DNA of 22,325 nt from a virus: IMG/VR virus record IMGVR_UViG_3300042561_001139, positions 1-22,325 of that record, one strand, 5' to 3'. The notes beneath the pieces are model-generated. The model saw only the letters and a program-made list of their open reading frames with translations. It had not been told where the DNA came from and ran no database searches. Each line of letters starts with the position of its first letter. The first letter of the stretch is position 1. The position numbers were made by a program, and so were the translations under genes. This document shows positions 1 to 6,900 of the stretch, piece after piece.

Positions 1-2
1 CC

Positions 3-656
3 GCAGCCCGAGCGATTGGATCGGCACTAACGGGCTTTGTTGCTGAGGCGGGAACTGTTGCCGCCACAGATTCAATCCTTCAAGCAATTAACAAGATTGT
101 CGGCAACATTGCTGGCCGGGCGCTTGCTGGGGCAATCGGCTCCAGCGGGCTGACGATGAACACCAATCGCCTAATTGGCCGCAGCACGGCTGGCACAGGT
201 GCGCCCGAAGAGATCAGCACATCCGGCGGCCTGGTGCTCGTCGACGGTTTTCTGGTGCCTGGCGAGATTGTCAAGCTGGTAGTTTCTGATATAGGGCAAA
301 CCGGGATAACAACCGGTAACTTCAAAAGTGAAGCTCGAATAGATCGAGCCTTTGCGGTGGTTGGGATAACATGGAATTGCCATCCCACGGCAATGGGCAG
401 CGCAGGCACAAGCGATGCACGGCCTTATATCCGCACAGGTGCTGGCACTACTTCAGTTGGCACTAAGACAAACCTGCTCACCGCTGCCAACAACATTGCT
501 TCCCTGGCAGCTTCGGTTCACACCGTAGATGCAACTTCAAGCATCAGCGGCGGCACCTATTCTGGGTCTGCCGGGGATTGGCTCGGGGTTGATCTGATGT
601 CTCTAGGGACCGGATCATCTGGCCACATGCTCACCTACGTCCTTCGCTACTCCTGA
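3..656 (+). CDS. Tail fibre protein, C-terminal part (5'-truncated)
   Basis: The reading frame is open from the first bases of the window and ends at TGA 654-656, so this is the 3' part of a longer gene. An internal Met at 156 is probably not the start, because the frame upstream reads sensibly, including a helical stretch of the type TDSILQAINKIVGNIAG. The visible part is rich in Gly, Ser, Thr and Ala with alternating hydrophobic residues and ends in a compact beta-like domain (ITWNCHPTAMG... to LTYVLRYS), typical of trimeric phage tail fibre tips. By inference it binds the host surface. It is followed after 2 nt by the next CDS on the same strand. Family assignment rests on composition and context, with no catalytic motif. 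Confidence 0.6.
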   Translation, partial: AARAIGSALTGFVAEAGTVAATDSILQAINKIVGNIAGRALAGAIGSSGLTMNTNRLIGRSTAGTGAPEEISTSGGLVLVDGFLVPGEIVKLVVSDIGQTGITTGNFKSEARIDRAFAVVGITWNCHPTAMGSAGTSDARPYIRTGAGTTSVGTKTNLLTAANNIASLAASVHTVDATSSISGGTYSGSAGDWLGVDLMSLGTGSSGHMLTYVLRYS

Positions 657-658
657 TC

Positions 659-1318
659 ATGGCTATCGTCACCAACCCCATTACCGGCGTCGAATACGAT
701 GACCTCACCGGAAACAGCATCAAGAAATATGTTGCTGTAGAGCCTGGCGGAATTGTTCGCAACCCAAGTGGTGGTCTTTGGCCATACAACGAAGGTGGCG
801 TTCATACGCAACCCTACAACTATTTTGAGCTGGTGCCGTTTGTGTCGGCTCCTTACGACGCCGAACTGTTTGTGGTTGATAGCGAAAACAGCGGTTGGGG
901 ATTGCACCCTGCCCGCAATGCTCAAGGCGAGTTTATATCCGTGCCTGATGGCCATCCTAAGGGAGAATACAAATACACCGAAACCATCAAGCGCCGCAGC
1001 GCGGCTGAGCTGAAGACGCTGGCCAAAGGTTACGCCGATCGCTACAACGCTCAACTGTGGCCGCAGGAAAATGGTTATACCGAGAAGCTGCAATACGCAA
1101 AGGAGCAGGTAGCCGCTAACAACAACCTGGCACAATTTACCAGCTTGATCGCTAGGCATGAGGCGTTATTGGCAGCATCGTTCCACAATGATGCCCGACT
1201 AGCGCAGCTTTACAGCGAGATTGAAGCAGCCGGGGAAACCGGCGCTGTTGATTTTGTGGTTGGTCAGATGGCAACTAGAGAATTCCCAGAGGGTTGGGTC
1301 AATGGCATCCCCGAATGA
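659..1318 (+). CDS. Phage protein of unknown function, 219 aa
   Basis: The start ATG lies 2 nt after the stop of the fibre gene, which suggests coupled translation; no clear Shine-Dalgarno is present. The N-terminal half (about 1-100) is rich in Tyr, Pro, Gly and Asn and looks like a beta domain. The C-terminal half (about 105-205) is rich in Ala, Leu, Glu and Gln and should be helical. This beta-plus-helix build directly downstream of a fibre gene would suit a fibre assembly chaperone or adaptor, but I see no diagnostic motif and do not assign a function. The 3' end overlaps the start of the next CDS (ATG 1302) by 17 nt. Confidence 0.6.
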   Translation: MAIVTNPITGVEYDDLTGNSIKKYVAVEPGGIVRNPSGGLWPYNEGGVHTQPYNYFELVPFVSAPYDAELFVVDSENSGWGLHPARNAQGEFISVPDGHPKGEYKYTETIKRRSAAELKTLAKGYADRYNAQLWPQENGYTEKLQYAKEQVAANNNLAQFTSLIARHEALLAASFHNDARLAQLYSEIEAAGETGAVDFVVGQMATREFPEGWVNGIPE

Positions 1319-2135
1319 TGGACTACGCCTCTCACCACCCTGGATCAGCTCTGCAGCCGGAAAGCCGAATCGGGAGGTGCCGCAAGTGATTATTGTGCAG
1401 CGGCAAAAGGTGTCAGATGGTGGTGGGACTTTGGGCAACTTTACTGCTCTCAATCAAACAACTAGAGTCTGGGCGGGCATGACCACGCTTGGCGCCGACG
1501 TTTACGCCTGTGTATATTTCGGCGACATCTACAAACAAACAGGGGGCACAGGCAACTTTACTGCTCTCAATCAAACAACCAGGCAGTGGACCTCAATGAC
1601 CACGCTTGGCGGCGACGTATACGCCTGTGTAGCTGGCGGCGACATTTACAAACAAACAGGGGGCGCAGGCAGCTTTACTGCTCTCAATCAAACAACCAGG
1701 CCATGGTACGGTATAACTACGCTTGGCGCCGACGTTTACGCCTGTGTGCTAGGCGGCGACATTTACAAGCGAACAGGGGGCACAGGCAGCTTTGTTGCCC
1801 TCAATCAAACAACTAGGCAATGGGTTTTTATGACCACGCTTGGCGCCGACGTTTACGCCTGTGCGCTAGGCGCCGACATCTACAAACAAACAGGGGGCAC
1901 AGGCAACTTTGTTGCCCTCGGTCAAACAGCTAGGCAATGGATTGCAATGACAAAGTTGGGCGCCGACTTTTACGCCTGTGTATATGGCGGCGACATCTAC
2001 AAACAAACAGGGGGCACAGGCAACTTTACTGCTCTCAATCAAACAACCAGGCAGTGGAGGTCAATGACAGCGACAGACACGGCAATTTACTGTTGCGTTG
2101 ACAGTGGCGACATTTTTAGGGCTGTCCTGTCATAA
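1302..2135 (+). CDS. Six-repeat beta-propeller-like protein
   Basis: The protein has 277 aa. After a 44-residue leader it consists entirely of six 39-aa repeats; each contains NFTALNQTTRQW, then TTLGADVYACV, then GGDIYKQTGG. The last repeat ends exactly at the stop codon. The pattern (Trp, small hydrophobic strand, Gly-Asp turn, second strand, Ile-Tyr-Lys) resembles tectonin-type blades, and six blades would close a ring, so I infer a small lectin-like propeller, perhaps for host or glycan binding. An ATG at 1221 in the same frame is possible, but ATG 1302 has AGAGGG 8 nt upstream and overlaps the upstream gene by only 17 nt. The last repeat is the most diverged (Cys-Cys, Phe-Arg), as expected for a closing blade. 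Confidence 0.7.
   Translation: MASPNDGLRLSPPWISSAAGKPNREVPQVIIVQRQKVSDGGGTLGNFTALNQTTRVWAGMTTLGADVYACVYFGDIYKQTGGTGNFTALNQTTRQWTSMTTLGGDVYACVAGGDIYKQTGGAGSFTALNQTTRPWYGITTLGADVYACVLGGDIYKRTGGTGSFVALNQTTRQWVFMTTLGADVYACALGADIYKQTGGTGNFVALGQTARQWIAMTKLGADFYACVYGGDIYKQTGGTGNFTALNQTTRQWRSMTATDTAIYCCVDSGDIFRAVLS
1434..2135 (+). repeat. Six tandem 117-bp in-frame repeats
   Basis: Units begin at 1434, 1551, 1668, 1785, 1902 and 2019, each exactly 117 bp, and the sixth ends with the stop codon at 2135. Units 1-5 are very similar in DNA; unit 6 keeps its first half but diverges after about base 55. Differences cluster around the codons after the conserved Trp and around the residues before GDIYK, which would be exposed loop positions in a propeller. 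Confidence 0.95.
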
Positions 2136-2162
2136 CACATTCACTTGTCCTGCTGGGCCATC

Positions 2163-2184
2163 GCTGCCGAGTTTTAGCGGCGGC
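2163..2184 (+). other. Hairpin in the 2136-2291 intergenic region
   Basis: GCTGCCG (2163-2169) can pair with CGGCGGC (2178-2184), with one G-U pair and an 8-nt loop. No T-run follows, so it is not a convincing intrinsic terminator. It could be an RNA structure or processing site between the repeat gene and the next operon. Confidence 0.3.
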
Positions 2185-2233
2185 AGATCAGCCTTGATGC
2201 CTAATTGTGCTGCGCGGTGCAATTTGCCAGAGG

Positions 2234-2264
2234 TTTTCATAACTGCCCTCAATCAGGCTATAAT
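2234..2264 (+). promoter_or_regulatory. Candidate sigma70-type promoter
   Basis: A perfect TATAAT lies at 2259-2264, and TTTTCA (2234-2239) is a weak -35 at 19 bp. It sits in the only sizeable gap of the + strand before the membrane peptide / peroxidase operon and would place the transcript start about 20 nt before ATG 2292. The -35 is poor and spacing long, so confidence is limited. Confidence 0.4.
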
Positions 2265-2291
2265 CGCCATGACTCCACCCAGCGCCTAACT

Positions 2292-2414
2292 ATGGACTTA
2301 TGGGATGCTGTTGCGATGACAGCGCTGCACCTGGCCCTGTTTCTGCCGGCGTGGTGGGTGCTGACCGAGAATCCCACGGTGAGAGGCTGGATGGCAGGGA
2401 GGCTGAAGCCGTGA
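2292..2414 (+). CDS. Small membrane peptide, 40 aa
   Basis: A short ORF whose central part (about residues 5-25, ALHLALFLPAWWVL) is one hydrophobic helix, followed by a basic tail (RGWMAGRLKP). It ends at TGA 2412-2414, overlapping the GTG start of the next gene by 4 nt (GTGA). One helix with a cationic end would suit a holin-like or other lysis-associated peptide, and the next gene also has a membrane segment, but no family motif is visible. The same frame is open back to 2205; I prefer ATG 2292 because it begins the compact membrane peptide and lies just downstream of the TATAAT box. No clear Shine-Dalgarno is seen. Confidence 0.5.
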   Translation: MDLWDAVAMTALHLALFLPAWWVLTENPTVRGWMAGRLKP

Positions 2415-2899
2415 GCGATCAATCAGCCATGCAGCTAGGGGGGCAGAGCGAGGTAGCTGCTGTCCTCGGAATGATTACAACGGCTTGCGGTCGCCTAGCC
2501 AGCGTAGAGGACAAGCTGGGAAATGTTCCGTTAATGCAGCGAGATCTTGAGTCTCTAGTAAAGGGGCAAGAGAAAATGGAAACCACTGTTGAAAGAATAG
2601 AGCAGGCTCAGCGAGATGCACAAACACAGTTTGAAAGACAATTTCAATTACAGCAACTTCAGATCCAAGCAACTCAGTTAAAGCTAGAAAGTTATGAGGC
2701 TACTGCTAAAAAAGTTGCGGATCTAGAAAAGCTATATGGTGAATTGGATAAAAAAGTATTCGCTTACGCTTTACTGGCTGCTGCTGTGGGCGCGGTTGTA
2801 AGCACTCTGTTTACCGGCTTGCCCGCTTGGCTTGAACGCAATCCATTGCAGAAGGCCAGCTTTATCGTGTTTTCAGCGCTGGTGAGGGGCAAGGGCTAA
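2411..2899 (+). CDS. Coiled-coil protein with C-terminal membrane segment
   Basis: I choose GTG 2411 as the start because AGGGAGG lies 8 nt upstream and the codon forms a GTGA overlap with the previous gene; this gives 162 aa. Residues about 40-115 form a long charged coiled coil rich in Gln, Glu and Lys. Residues about 117-138 (VFAYALLAAAVGAVVSTLF) are a membrane helix, followed by a short amphipathic tail. Coiled coil plus C-terminal TM is the build of XhlA-like or spanin-like phage lysis proteins, though this one is longer than XhlA. The codon use in 2600-2760 is more A/T-rich than its neighbours. The stop overlaps the start of the heme peroxidase gene by one base (TAATG), so the two are probably co-translated. 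Confidence 0.65.
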   Translation: MSDQSAMQLGGQSEVAAVLGMITTACGRLASVEDKLGNVPLMQRDLESLVKGQEKMETTVERIEQAQRDAQTQFERQFQLQQLQIQATQLKLESYEATAKKVADLEKLYGELDKKVFAYALLAAAVGAVVSTLFTGLPAWLERNPLQKASFIVFSALVRGKG

Positions 2900-4587
2900 T
2901 GCTCCTGCCAGCCCTGATGCGGTCCCGATCGCTGCGAAGGTTTCTTGCATGGGCGGCATTAATCCCCTGGCTCAGAAAACAGATCAACCGATTTTTTACC
3001 AATCTAATCGCCAGATCCACGGCCCCTCGCCCCAGACCATTCAGCCTGTGGTCTCCTGTGGCAGTTGCAACGGGTGGCCCCAGTGGTCCGATTTCAGATT
3101 ACACATCCTGGCCGGCACTGACGGATCGCCGATTTTCTGCGCGTCATTTGCCTCCTGCCAGCATGAGCAGCATTGCGGCGCTCCCCGATGATGCCCCAAG
3201 CGGGCCTGGTGGCTGGGGCCCGGTTACATCCCTGTTCGCCAGGGATGAGGTAATGCAGACGGATCGCTCTTCTGTTCTGTTCATGTTCTTTGCGCAATGG
3301 TTTACCGACAGTGTGCTCCGCACCGACCCCGACGACCGCCGCAAAAATACTTCCAACCATGATGTCGATCTTTGCCAGGTATATGGGTTGCATGAGCGCC
3401 AAACCCAGTGTCTACGAAGTCATTCTGGAGGGCGCCTAAACTCTCAGATCATTAACGGGGAGGAATATCCCGACTACCTAGGAGAGCGAAACGAGGCAGG
3501 CGAATGGCACGTAAAGGCTAAATATAGCTGTTTAGATTCTGAAGGGCGGGTGAACCCCTCACAGGGCCTTTACCCTCATGGCAATACCGAATGGGTAAAG
3601 GCAGTCCTAGACAAGAGTTTCCCCCCCGGCACGCTGACGCCAGAGCAGCGTGATGCCAGGCTTGATAAGCTCTATGCAACCGGGATTGAGCGCGGAAACT
3701 CATCGGTAGGGTATGTGGCCCTGAGCACCATTTTTTTGCGGGAGCATAACCGCATTTGCCACGAACTGAGCAGCCTTCCCGATCTTGACTGGAAAGACGA
3801 CGACGAGCGCTTGTTTCAAACGGCGCGCATGATAAATACTTGTCTGCTTCTAAAGCTAACTATTGAAGACTACATCAATCATATAGCAGGTGACTCATTA
3901 TTTCAGTTTGATCCCAGTTTTGCCGAAGACCAGCCTTGGTACCGCCCCAACTGGATGGCGCTCGAATTTAACCTGCTCTATCGCTGGCATGGCCTTGTTC
4001 CGGATTACTTGATTGTGAATGATGCAATCGTAAAGCACTCATTCTATCGTTGGAATAATGATCTGTTGGAAGCGCACGGTTTGGCCAGTATCATCGGCAA
4101 CGCCTCCAACCAAGCAGCTGGACGTATCAGCCTAGGGAACAACCCTGATTTCCTGATGGGGGCGGAATATCAGACAATTAAGATGGGTAGAGCTTTTAGG
4201 CTACAGGGTTACAATGAATACCGCCAAAACTTTGGGCTTGCCAAACTACGGGACTTCACAGAGCTTACCAAAGATAAGAGCTTGCGTCAAAAACTGGAAA
4301 CCCTCTATGGAGACATTGACAGGCTGGAGCTAGTGGTGGGTCTGTTTGCCGAAGATCCTCAGCCTGGCGCTTTGTTCGGATCGTTAATGCTGATCATGGT
4401 GGCCTATGACGCTTTCACACAGATTTACACCAATCCACTTCTCTCAAGGGCAATTTATACAGCCGAAACCCTTACCGCCTATGGGCTAGAGCTAATCGAC
4501 ACAACATCAAGCATCGCCGACCTAGTGCGCCGCAACGTGCCTGGGGGATTATCGCAGAAGGTTGCGCTATCATTCCCCCATCATTAG
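2899..4587 (+). CDS. Cyclooxygenase-like animal heme peroxidase
   Basis: The 562-aa protein belongs to the animal heme peroxidase superfamily and is closest to the prostaglandin synthase / fatty acid dioxygenase branch. Visible landmarks are FAQ at 131-133, INGEEYPDYLG around 185-195, FLREHNR at 279-285, LFQTAR at 305-310, EFNLLYRWHGLVPD at 356-369, RLQGYNEYRQNFG at 434-446 and LYGDIDRLEL at 469-478. By alignment from memory with PGHS-1, Tyr361 matches the radical-forming Tyr385, His364 the proximal heme ligand His388 and Gln133 the distal Gln203. The distal His207 position is Asp137, an odd substitution that should alter peroxide activation. Residues 1-40 are basic and hydrophobic, suggesting membrane association. 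The family oxygenates unsaturated fatty acids; the substrate here is unknown. The gene is coupled (TAATG) to the coiled-coil/TM gene, which argues that it belongs to the phage operon. Confidence 0.93.
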   Translation: MLLPALMRSRSLRRFLAWAALIPWLRKQINRFFTNLIARSTAPRPRPFSLWSPVAVATGGPSGPISDYTSWPALTDRRFSARHLPPASMSSIAALPDDAPSGPGGWGPVTSLFARDEVMQTDRSSVLFMFFAQWFTDSVLRTDPDDRRKNTSNHDVDLCQVYGLHERQTQCLRSHSGGRLNSQIINGEEYPDYLGERNEAGEWHVKAKYSCLDSEGRVNPSQGLYPHGNTEWVKAVLDKSFPPGTLTPEQRDARLDKLYATGIERGNSSVGYVALSTIFLREHNRICHELSSLPDLDWKDDDERLFQTARMINTCLLLKLTIEDYINHIAGDSLFQFDPSFAEDQPWYRPNWMALEFNLLYRWHGLVPDYLIVNDAIVKHSFYRWNNDLLEAHGLASIIGNASNQAAGRISLGNNPDFLMGAEYQTIKMGRAFRLQGYNEYRQNFGLAKLRDFTELTKDKSLRQKLETLYGDIDRLELVVGLFAEDPQPGALFGSLMLIMVAYDAFTQIYTNPLLSRAIYTAETLTAYGLELIDTTSSIADLVRRNVPGGLSQKVALSFPHH

Positions 4588-4600
4588 CGAGGGGGAGAGG

Positions 4601-4825
4601 ATGAACTGGTTTACCGCCCTGCTGATTGTCGGCTACATCGGGGTCTGTGAGGCTCGGGTGCCGAGCCCGTTTCAGGCCTGCGAGAGCCGCTGGAACTGGG
4701 CCTTAGGTGTGCTGGTGCCGAGCCCTATCCAGGGGGCCATCCCTGCGGTGAGCAACCTGCTGCGCGGCCGGCGGCGACACGATGAGTCCATCGAGCCACA
4801 ACAGGACCGCACCCCCAACTCATGA
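4601..4825 (+). CDS. Small signal-anchor protein, 74 aa
   Basis: ATG 4601 has a strong purine-rich Shine-Dalgarno (GAGGGGGAGAGG) directly upstream and lies 13 nt after the peroxidase stop. An in-frame ATG at 4562 inside the peroxidase gene is less likely. Residues 1-18 (MNWFTALLIVGYIGVCEA) form a signal peptide or membrane anchor; two copies of VPSPFQ / VPSPIQ flank a Cys-Trp segment, and the C-terminus is hydrophilic and basic. No family is recognised. It overlaps the following tail gene by ATGA at 4822. It could be a membrane partner of the peroxidase or a minor morphogenesis protein. Confidence 0.6.
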   Translation: MNWFTALLIVGYIGVCEARVPSPFQACESRWNWALGVLVPSPIQGAIPAVSNLLRGRRRHDESIEPQQDRTPNS

Positions 4826-5310
4826 CACAGTCCATCAGCTGCCGGATCATGGACGCCTTGGCCGATCTGCTGCAGGGCACGGCCCCCGAGGGAGAGAGCG
4901 ACATCCCCTGGCTGGTTGGCAACCCAACCAACCGTCGCCCACAGTTGTTTCTGGATGCCTCCCGCGTGGCCGGGCCTGGTGATGGGGTGGTGATCGGGTT
5001 GGACCTAGAGGGGGAGGGCCTCGACCAGCCCGGCGATACCTGCCGGGTGGTCTCATCGCTGCCCGTAGTTGTCACCATCTCTACGCCCCGGCAGCTGGGA
5101 GACCCCCCTAACTGGGAGCTGCTCGATCCGTTTTACGTGGCAGTCCATGGCAGGGTCATGGGCGGCACTCGAAAGCTCGGTGGGTTGTGCCGAGGGATTC
5201 AGTCAAAGGGCCGATCGCACGAATCAAACCTCCAGGCCGCTCTGATGAGATGCGTTTATGATGTCACCTATGCCACTGATCAAACTGACGTGAAGATCAA
5301 CCGGTTATGA
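4822..5310 (+). CDS. Probable tail terminator / tail completion protein
   Basis: The 162-aa protein starts with a helix (ISCRIMDALADLLQG), has a central beta-rich region, and ends with YDVTYATDQTDVKINRL, the kind of C-terminal strand seen in siphovirus tail terminator and head-tail joining proteins. It lies immediately before the tail tube gene, which is the expected place for a terminator. It overlaps both neighbours by ATGA (4822-4825 and 5307-5310). The call is based on position and fold-like pattern, not on a catalytic motif. Confidence 0.55.
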   Translation: MTQSISCRIMDALADLLQGTAPEGESDIPWLVGNPTNRRPQLFLDASRVAGPGDGVVIGLDLEGEGLDQPGDTCRVVSSLPVVVTISTPRQLGDPPNWELLDPFYVAVHGRVMGGTRKLGGLCRGIQSKGRSHESNLQAALMRCVYDVTYATDQTDVKINRL

Positions 5311-5486
5311 GTCCGAAACCCTCAGTTTTGCCAGCCCAAGCCCCGGCGCCACCCGAGCCGCCATCATGCGGCGGTGAATGGTACCGAGAGCCCCACGAGA
5401 TCGAATGGCGAGAAATGCCATTGAACACACCCCCAGCGCCCACTCTGCCCTCGACTGATGGACAATCTATTCACGATCAAACCTGA
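5307..5486 (+). CDS. Small Pro-rich ORF, 59 aa, between terminator and tube
   Basis: The start ATG overlaps the upstream stop (ATGA, 5307-5310). The peptide is rich in Pro in its first 20 residues, then contains GGEWYREPHEIEWREMP, and ends with a second Pro-rich run. It overlaps the tail tube start by 29 nt, which is unusual. A competing 26-codon ORF in another frame starts at ATG 5378 and ends in a TGATG junction with the tube start at 5458. One of the two may serve to carry ribosomes across the 147-nt gap. No family is recognised. Confidence 0.4.
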   Translation: MSPKPSVLPAQAPAPPEPPSCGGEWYREPHEIEWREMPLNTPPAPTLPSTDGQSIHDQT

Positions 5487-6408
5487 GGCCGTCAGCGGGA
5501 CCCTCGAAACCCTGGCCGGTTCGGATGTCGTGCGCTGCTACGATTTCCTGCCTACCATCCAGGAATTCTCGGCGGTTGAGCGCAAAACCTTGGGCGTTCG
5601 ACCGGGCACCCCTCAGCCGTCAGCGATGACTATGAGAATGATGCGGTTTGCGGTGCCCATGGAATGGGCCGGCAGCGGCACTCCTGGCACAGCGTCGGGC
5701 AATGACAAAATCGCCCTGGCTGCCGGGATGGGCAAGGCGGTGGTCGGCGCCACCAGCATCACCCGCACCCCAGCGTGGCCCGCACCTGCTACTACCTACT
5801 CGGTTGGGTTCCATTGCGAAGGCGTGCGCTACGCGGGGGCCGGGGCCCGCTGCAACAAGTTGACCATCGAGGCCGAGGCCAATGGTCCGCTTCGGGCAAC
5901 TGCTGAATTTATGTCGCTCTATCGGGACTCGGTGACGGCCGCAAACCCAGCACCTGTGACCTATCCGCCGCAGGTGGATGCAACCATTTTTGACAGCGCC
6001 GCCACAACCCCAGGCAGCGCCACCCTGGGGCCTGTTGGAGGCACGGCGGTGCCGCTGTGTTTCACAAGTTTTTCTTGGGTAAAAGAAAACACGATGGAAC
6101 TAATCGACGACTTTGGCTGTGTTCCATATATTAACTTTACTAAATACGCGATTAACGGATCATGCAGGGTTGCAAGGCCTGCAATCTCTACGCTGGACAT
6201 TCCAGCACTGCGCAAGAATTCTACCTTGTGCGCGTTGACCCTGCCGATTGGCACCACCGCTGGCAATATTATGACATTTAACCAGCCCAGGATACAACTA
6301 ACTAGCGTAGAGTTAGTTGACGTTAAGGGACTTCCTTATTATGATATTCAATGGGTGGCCCGGTTTGGTGACCTTGCCAACCAAGAAGGGTCTATTGTCG
6401 AGACTTGA
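5458..6408 (+). CDS. Major tail tube protein
   Basis: The 316-aa protein is beta-rich, has low Lys content and many Thr, Gly and Ala, and lies between the terminator-like protein and the chaperone pair, exactly where siphovirus genomes keep the tube gene. It begins with an extended arm (MDNLFTIKPEAVSGTLETLAG) and includes NKLTIEAEANGPLRATAEF in its middle, a strand pair typical of tail tube folds. Many copies would polymerise around the tape measure to form the tube. The start codon has no Shine-Dalgarno; translation may be coupled to the small ORFs upstream. GC content falls towards the 3' end. Confidence 0.7.
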   Translation: MDNLFTIKPEAVSGTLETLAGSDVVRCYDFLPTIQEFSAVERKTLGVRPGTPQPSAMTMRMMRFAVPMEWAGSGTPGTASGNDKIALAAGMGKAVVGATSITRTPAWPAPATTYSVGFHCEGVRYAGAGARCNKLTIEAEANGPLRATAEFMSLYRDSVTAANPAPVTYPPQVDATIFDSAATTPGSATLGPVGGTAVPLCFTSFSWVKENTMELIDDFGCVPYINFTKYAINGSCRVARPAISTLDIPALRKNSTLCALTLPIGTTAGNIMTFNQPRIQLTSVELVDVKGLPYYDIQWVARFGDLANQEGSIVET

Positions 6409-6450
6409 TCGCCTAAACTACCAACCCTAACCCTTTGCGTTTTTCTTTCC

Positions 6451-6900
6451 ATGGCATTTGATTTTTTCAAAGTAGGCGACACATTCAAGGCGGAAGTAAA
6501 ACATAATGTTATCCTGGAAGATGGAACACGAAAAGATATAACCTTTACCGCGTTTTTTGAGAGGATGGAACAGACCGAAATTCAAGAGCTAAACGAAGCA
6601 ATCAGGCACTACCGGGCCGTGCTGCTGGCAATTGAAGACGGCAGGGAGCCCCCTAGCGCGGCCAAGGGCGTGCAATCGGTTGACTATGTCCATATTGCTA
6701 ATCGCGTGCTGCAAGGATGGGGCGATGACATGCTTTATAATGAAGAGCCATGGAAGTTTGACGAAGATTCAAAGAGAAAAGTAATTCAATTCCCAGGGAT
6801 GGCCCAGGCAATTACTGATACATGGACAGAATCAACCGCACCTGAAACCGGAAAAAAGCCAACCTCAGGGAGATCGCGGGGGAATGGCATCGGCAAATGA
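6451..6900 (+). CDS. Tail assembly chaperone, gpG-like
   Basis: The 149-aa protein is acidic and mostly helical after an N-terminal beta segment (FKVGDTFKAEVKHNVILEDG). It sits between the tail tube and tape measure genes, the standard place of the G/GT chaperone pair that coats the tape measure before tube assembly. Codons 135-136 read AAA AAG and are preceded by A, giving a dnaX-type slippery heptamer. Only 13 codons remain before the stop, and the -1 frame is open into the next gene, so a 271-residue GT fusion is likely. A 42-nt gap without Shine-Dalgarno precedes the start. Confidence 0.75.
   Translation: MAFDFFKVGDTFKAEVKHNVILEDGTRKDITFTAFFERMEQTEIQELNEAIRHYRAVLLAIEDGREPPSAAKGVQSVDYVHIANRVLQGWGDDMLYNEEPWKFDEDSKRKVIQFPGMAQAITDTWTESTAPETGKKPTSGRSRGNGIGK
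6852..6858 (+). promoter_or_regulatory. Probable -1 programmed frameshift site A AAA AAG
   Basis: In the gpG-like frame the codons are GGA AAA AAG, so A AAA AAG is correctly phased for tandem -1 slippage, the same heptamer known from E. coli dnaX. After slippage the next codon is GCC at 6858, and the -1 frame reads ANLREIAGEWHRQ into the ATG of the downstream ORF without a stop. The product would be join(6451..6858, 6858..7265), 271 aa. Confidence 0.75.

Noticed and set aside
1434-2135. Regular repeats as a CRISPR array
   Set aside because: The 117-bp units are tandem, coding in one frame and have no unique spacers between them.
2163-2184. Intrinsic terminator after the repeat gene
   Set aside because: The hairpin is present but no T-run follows, so termination is not supported.
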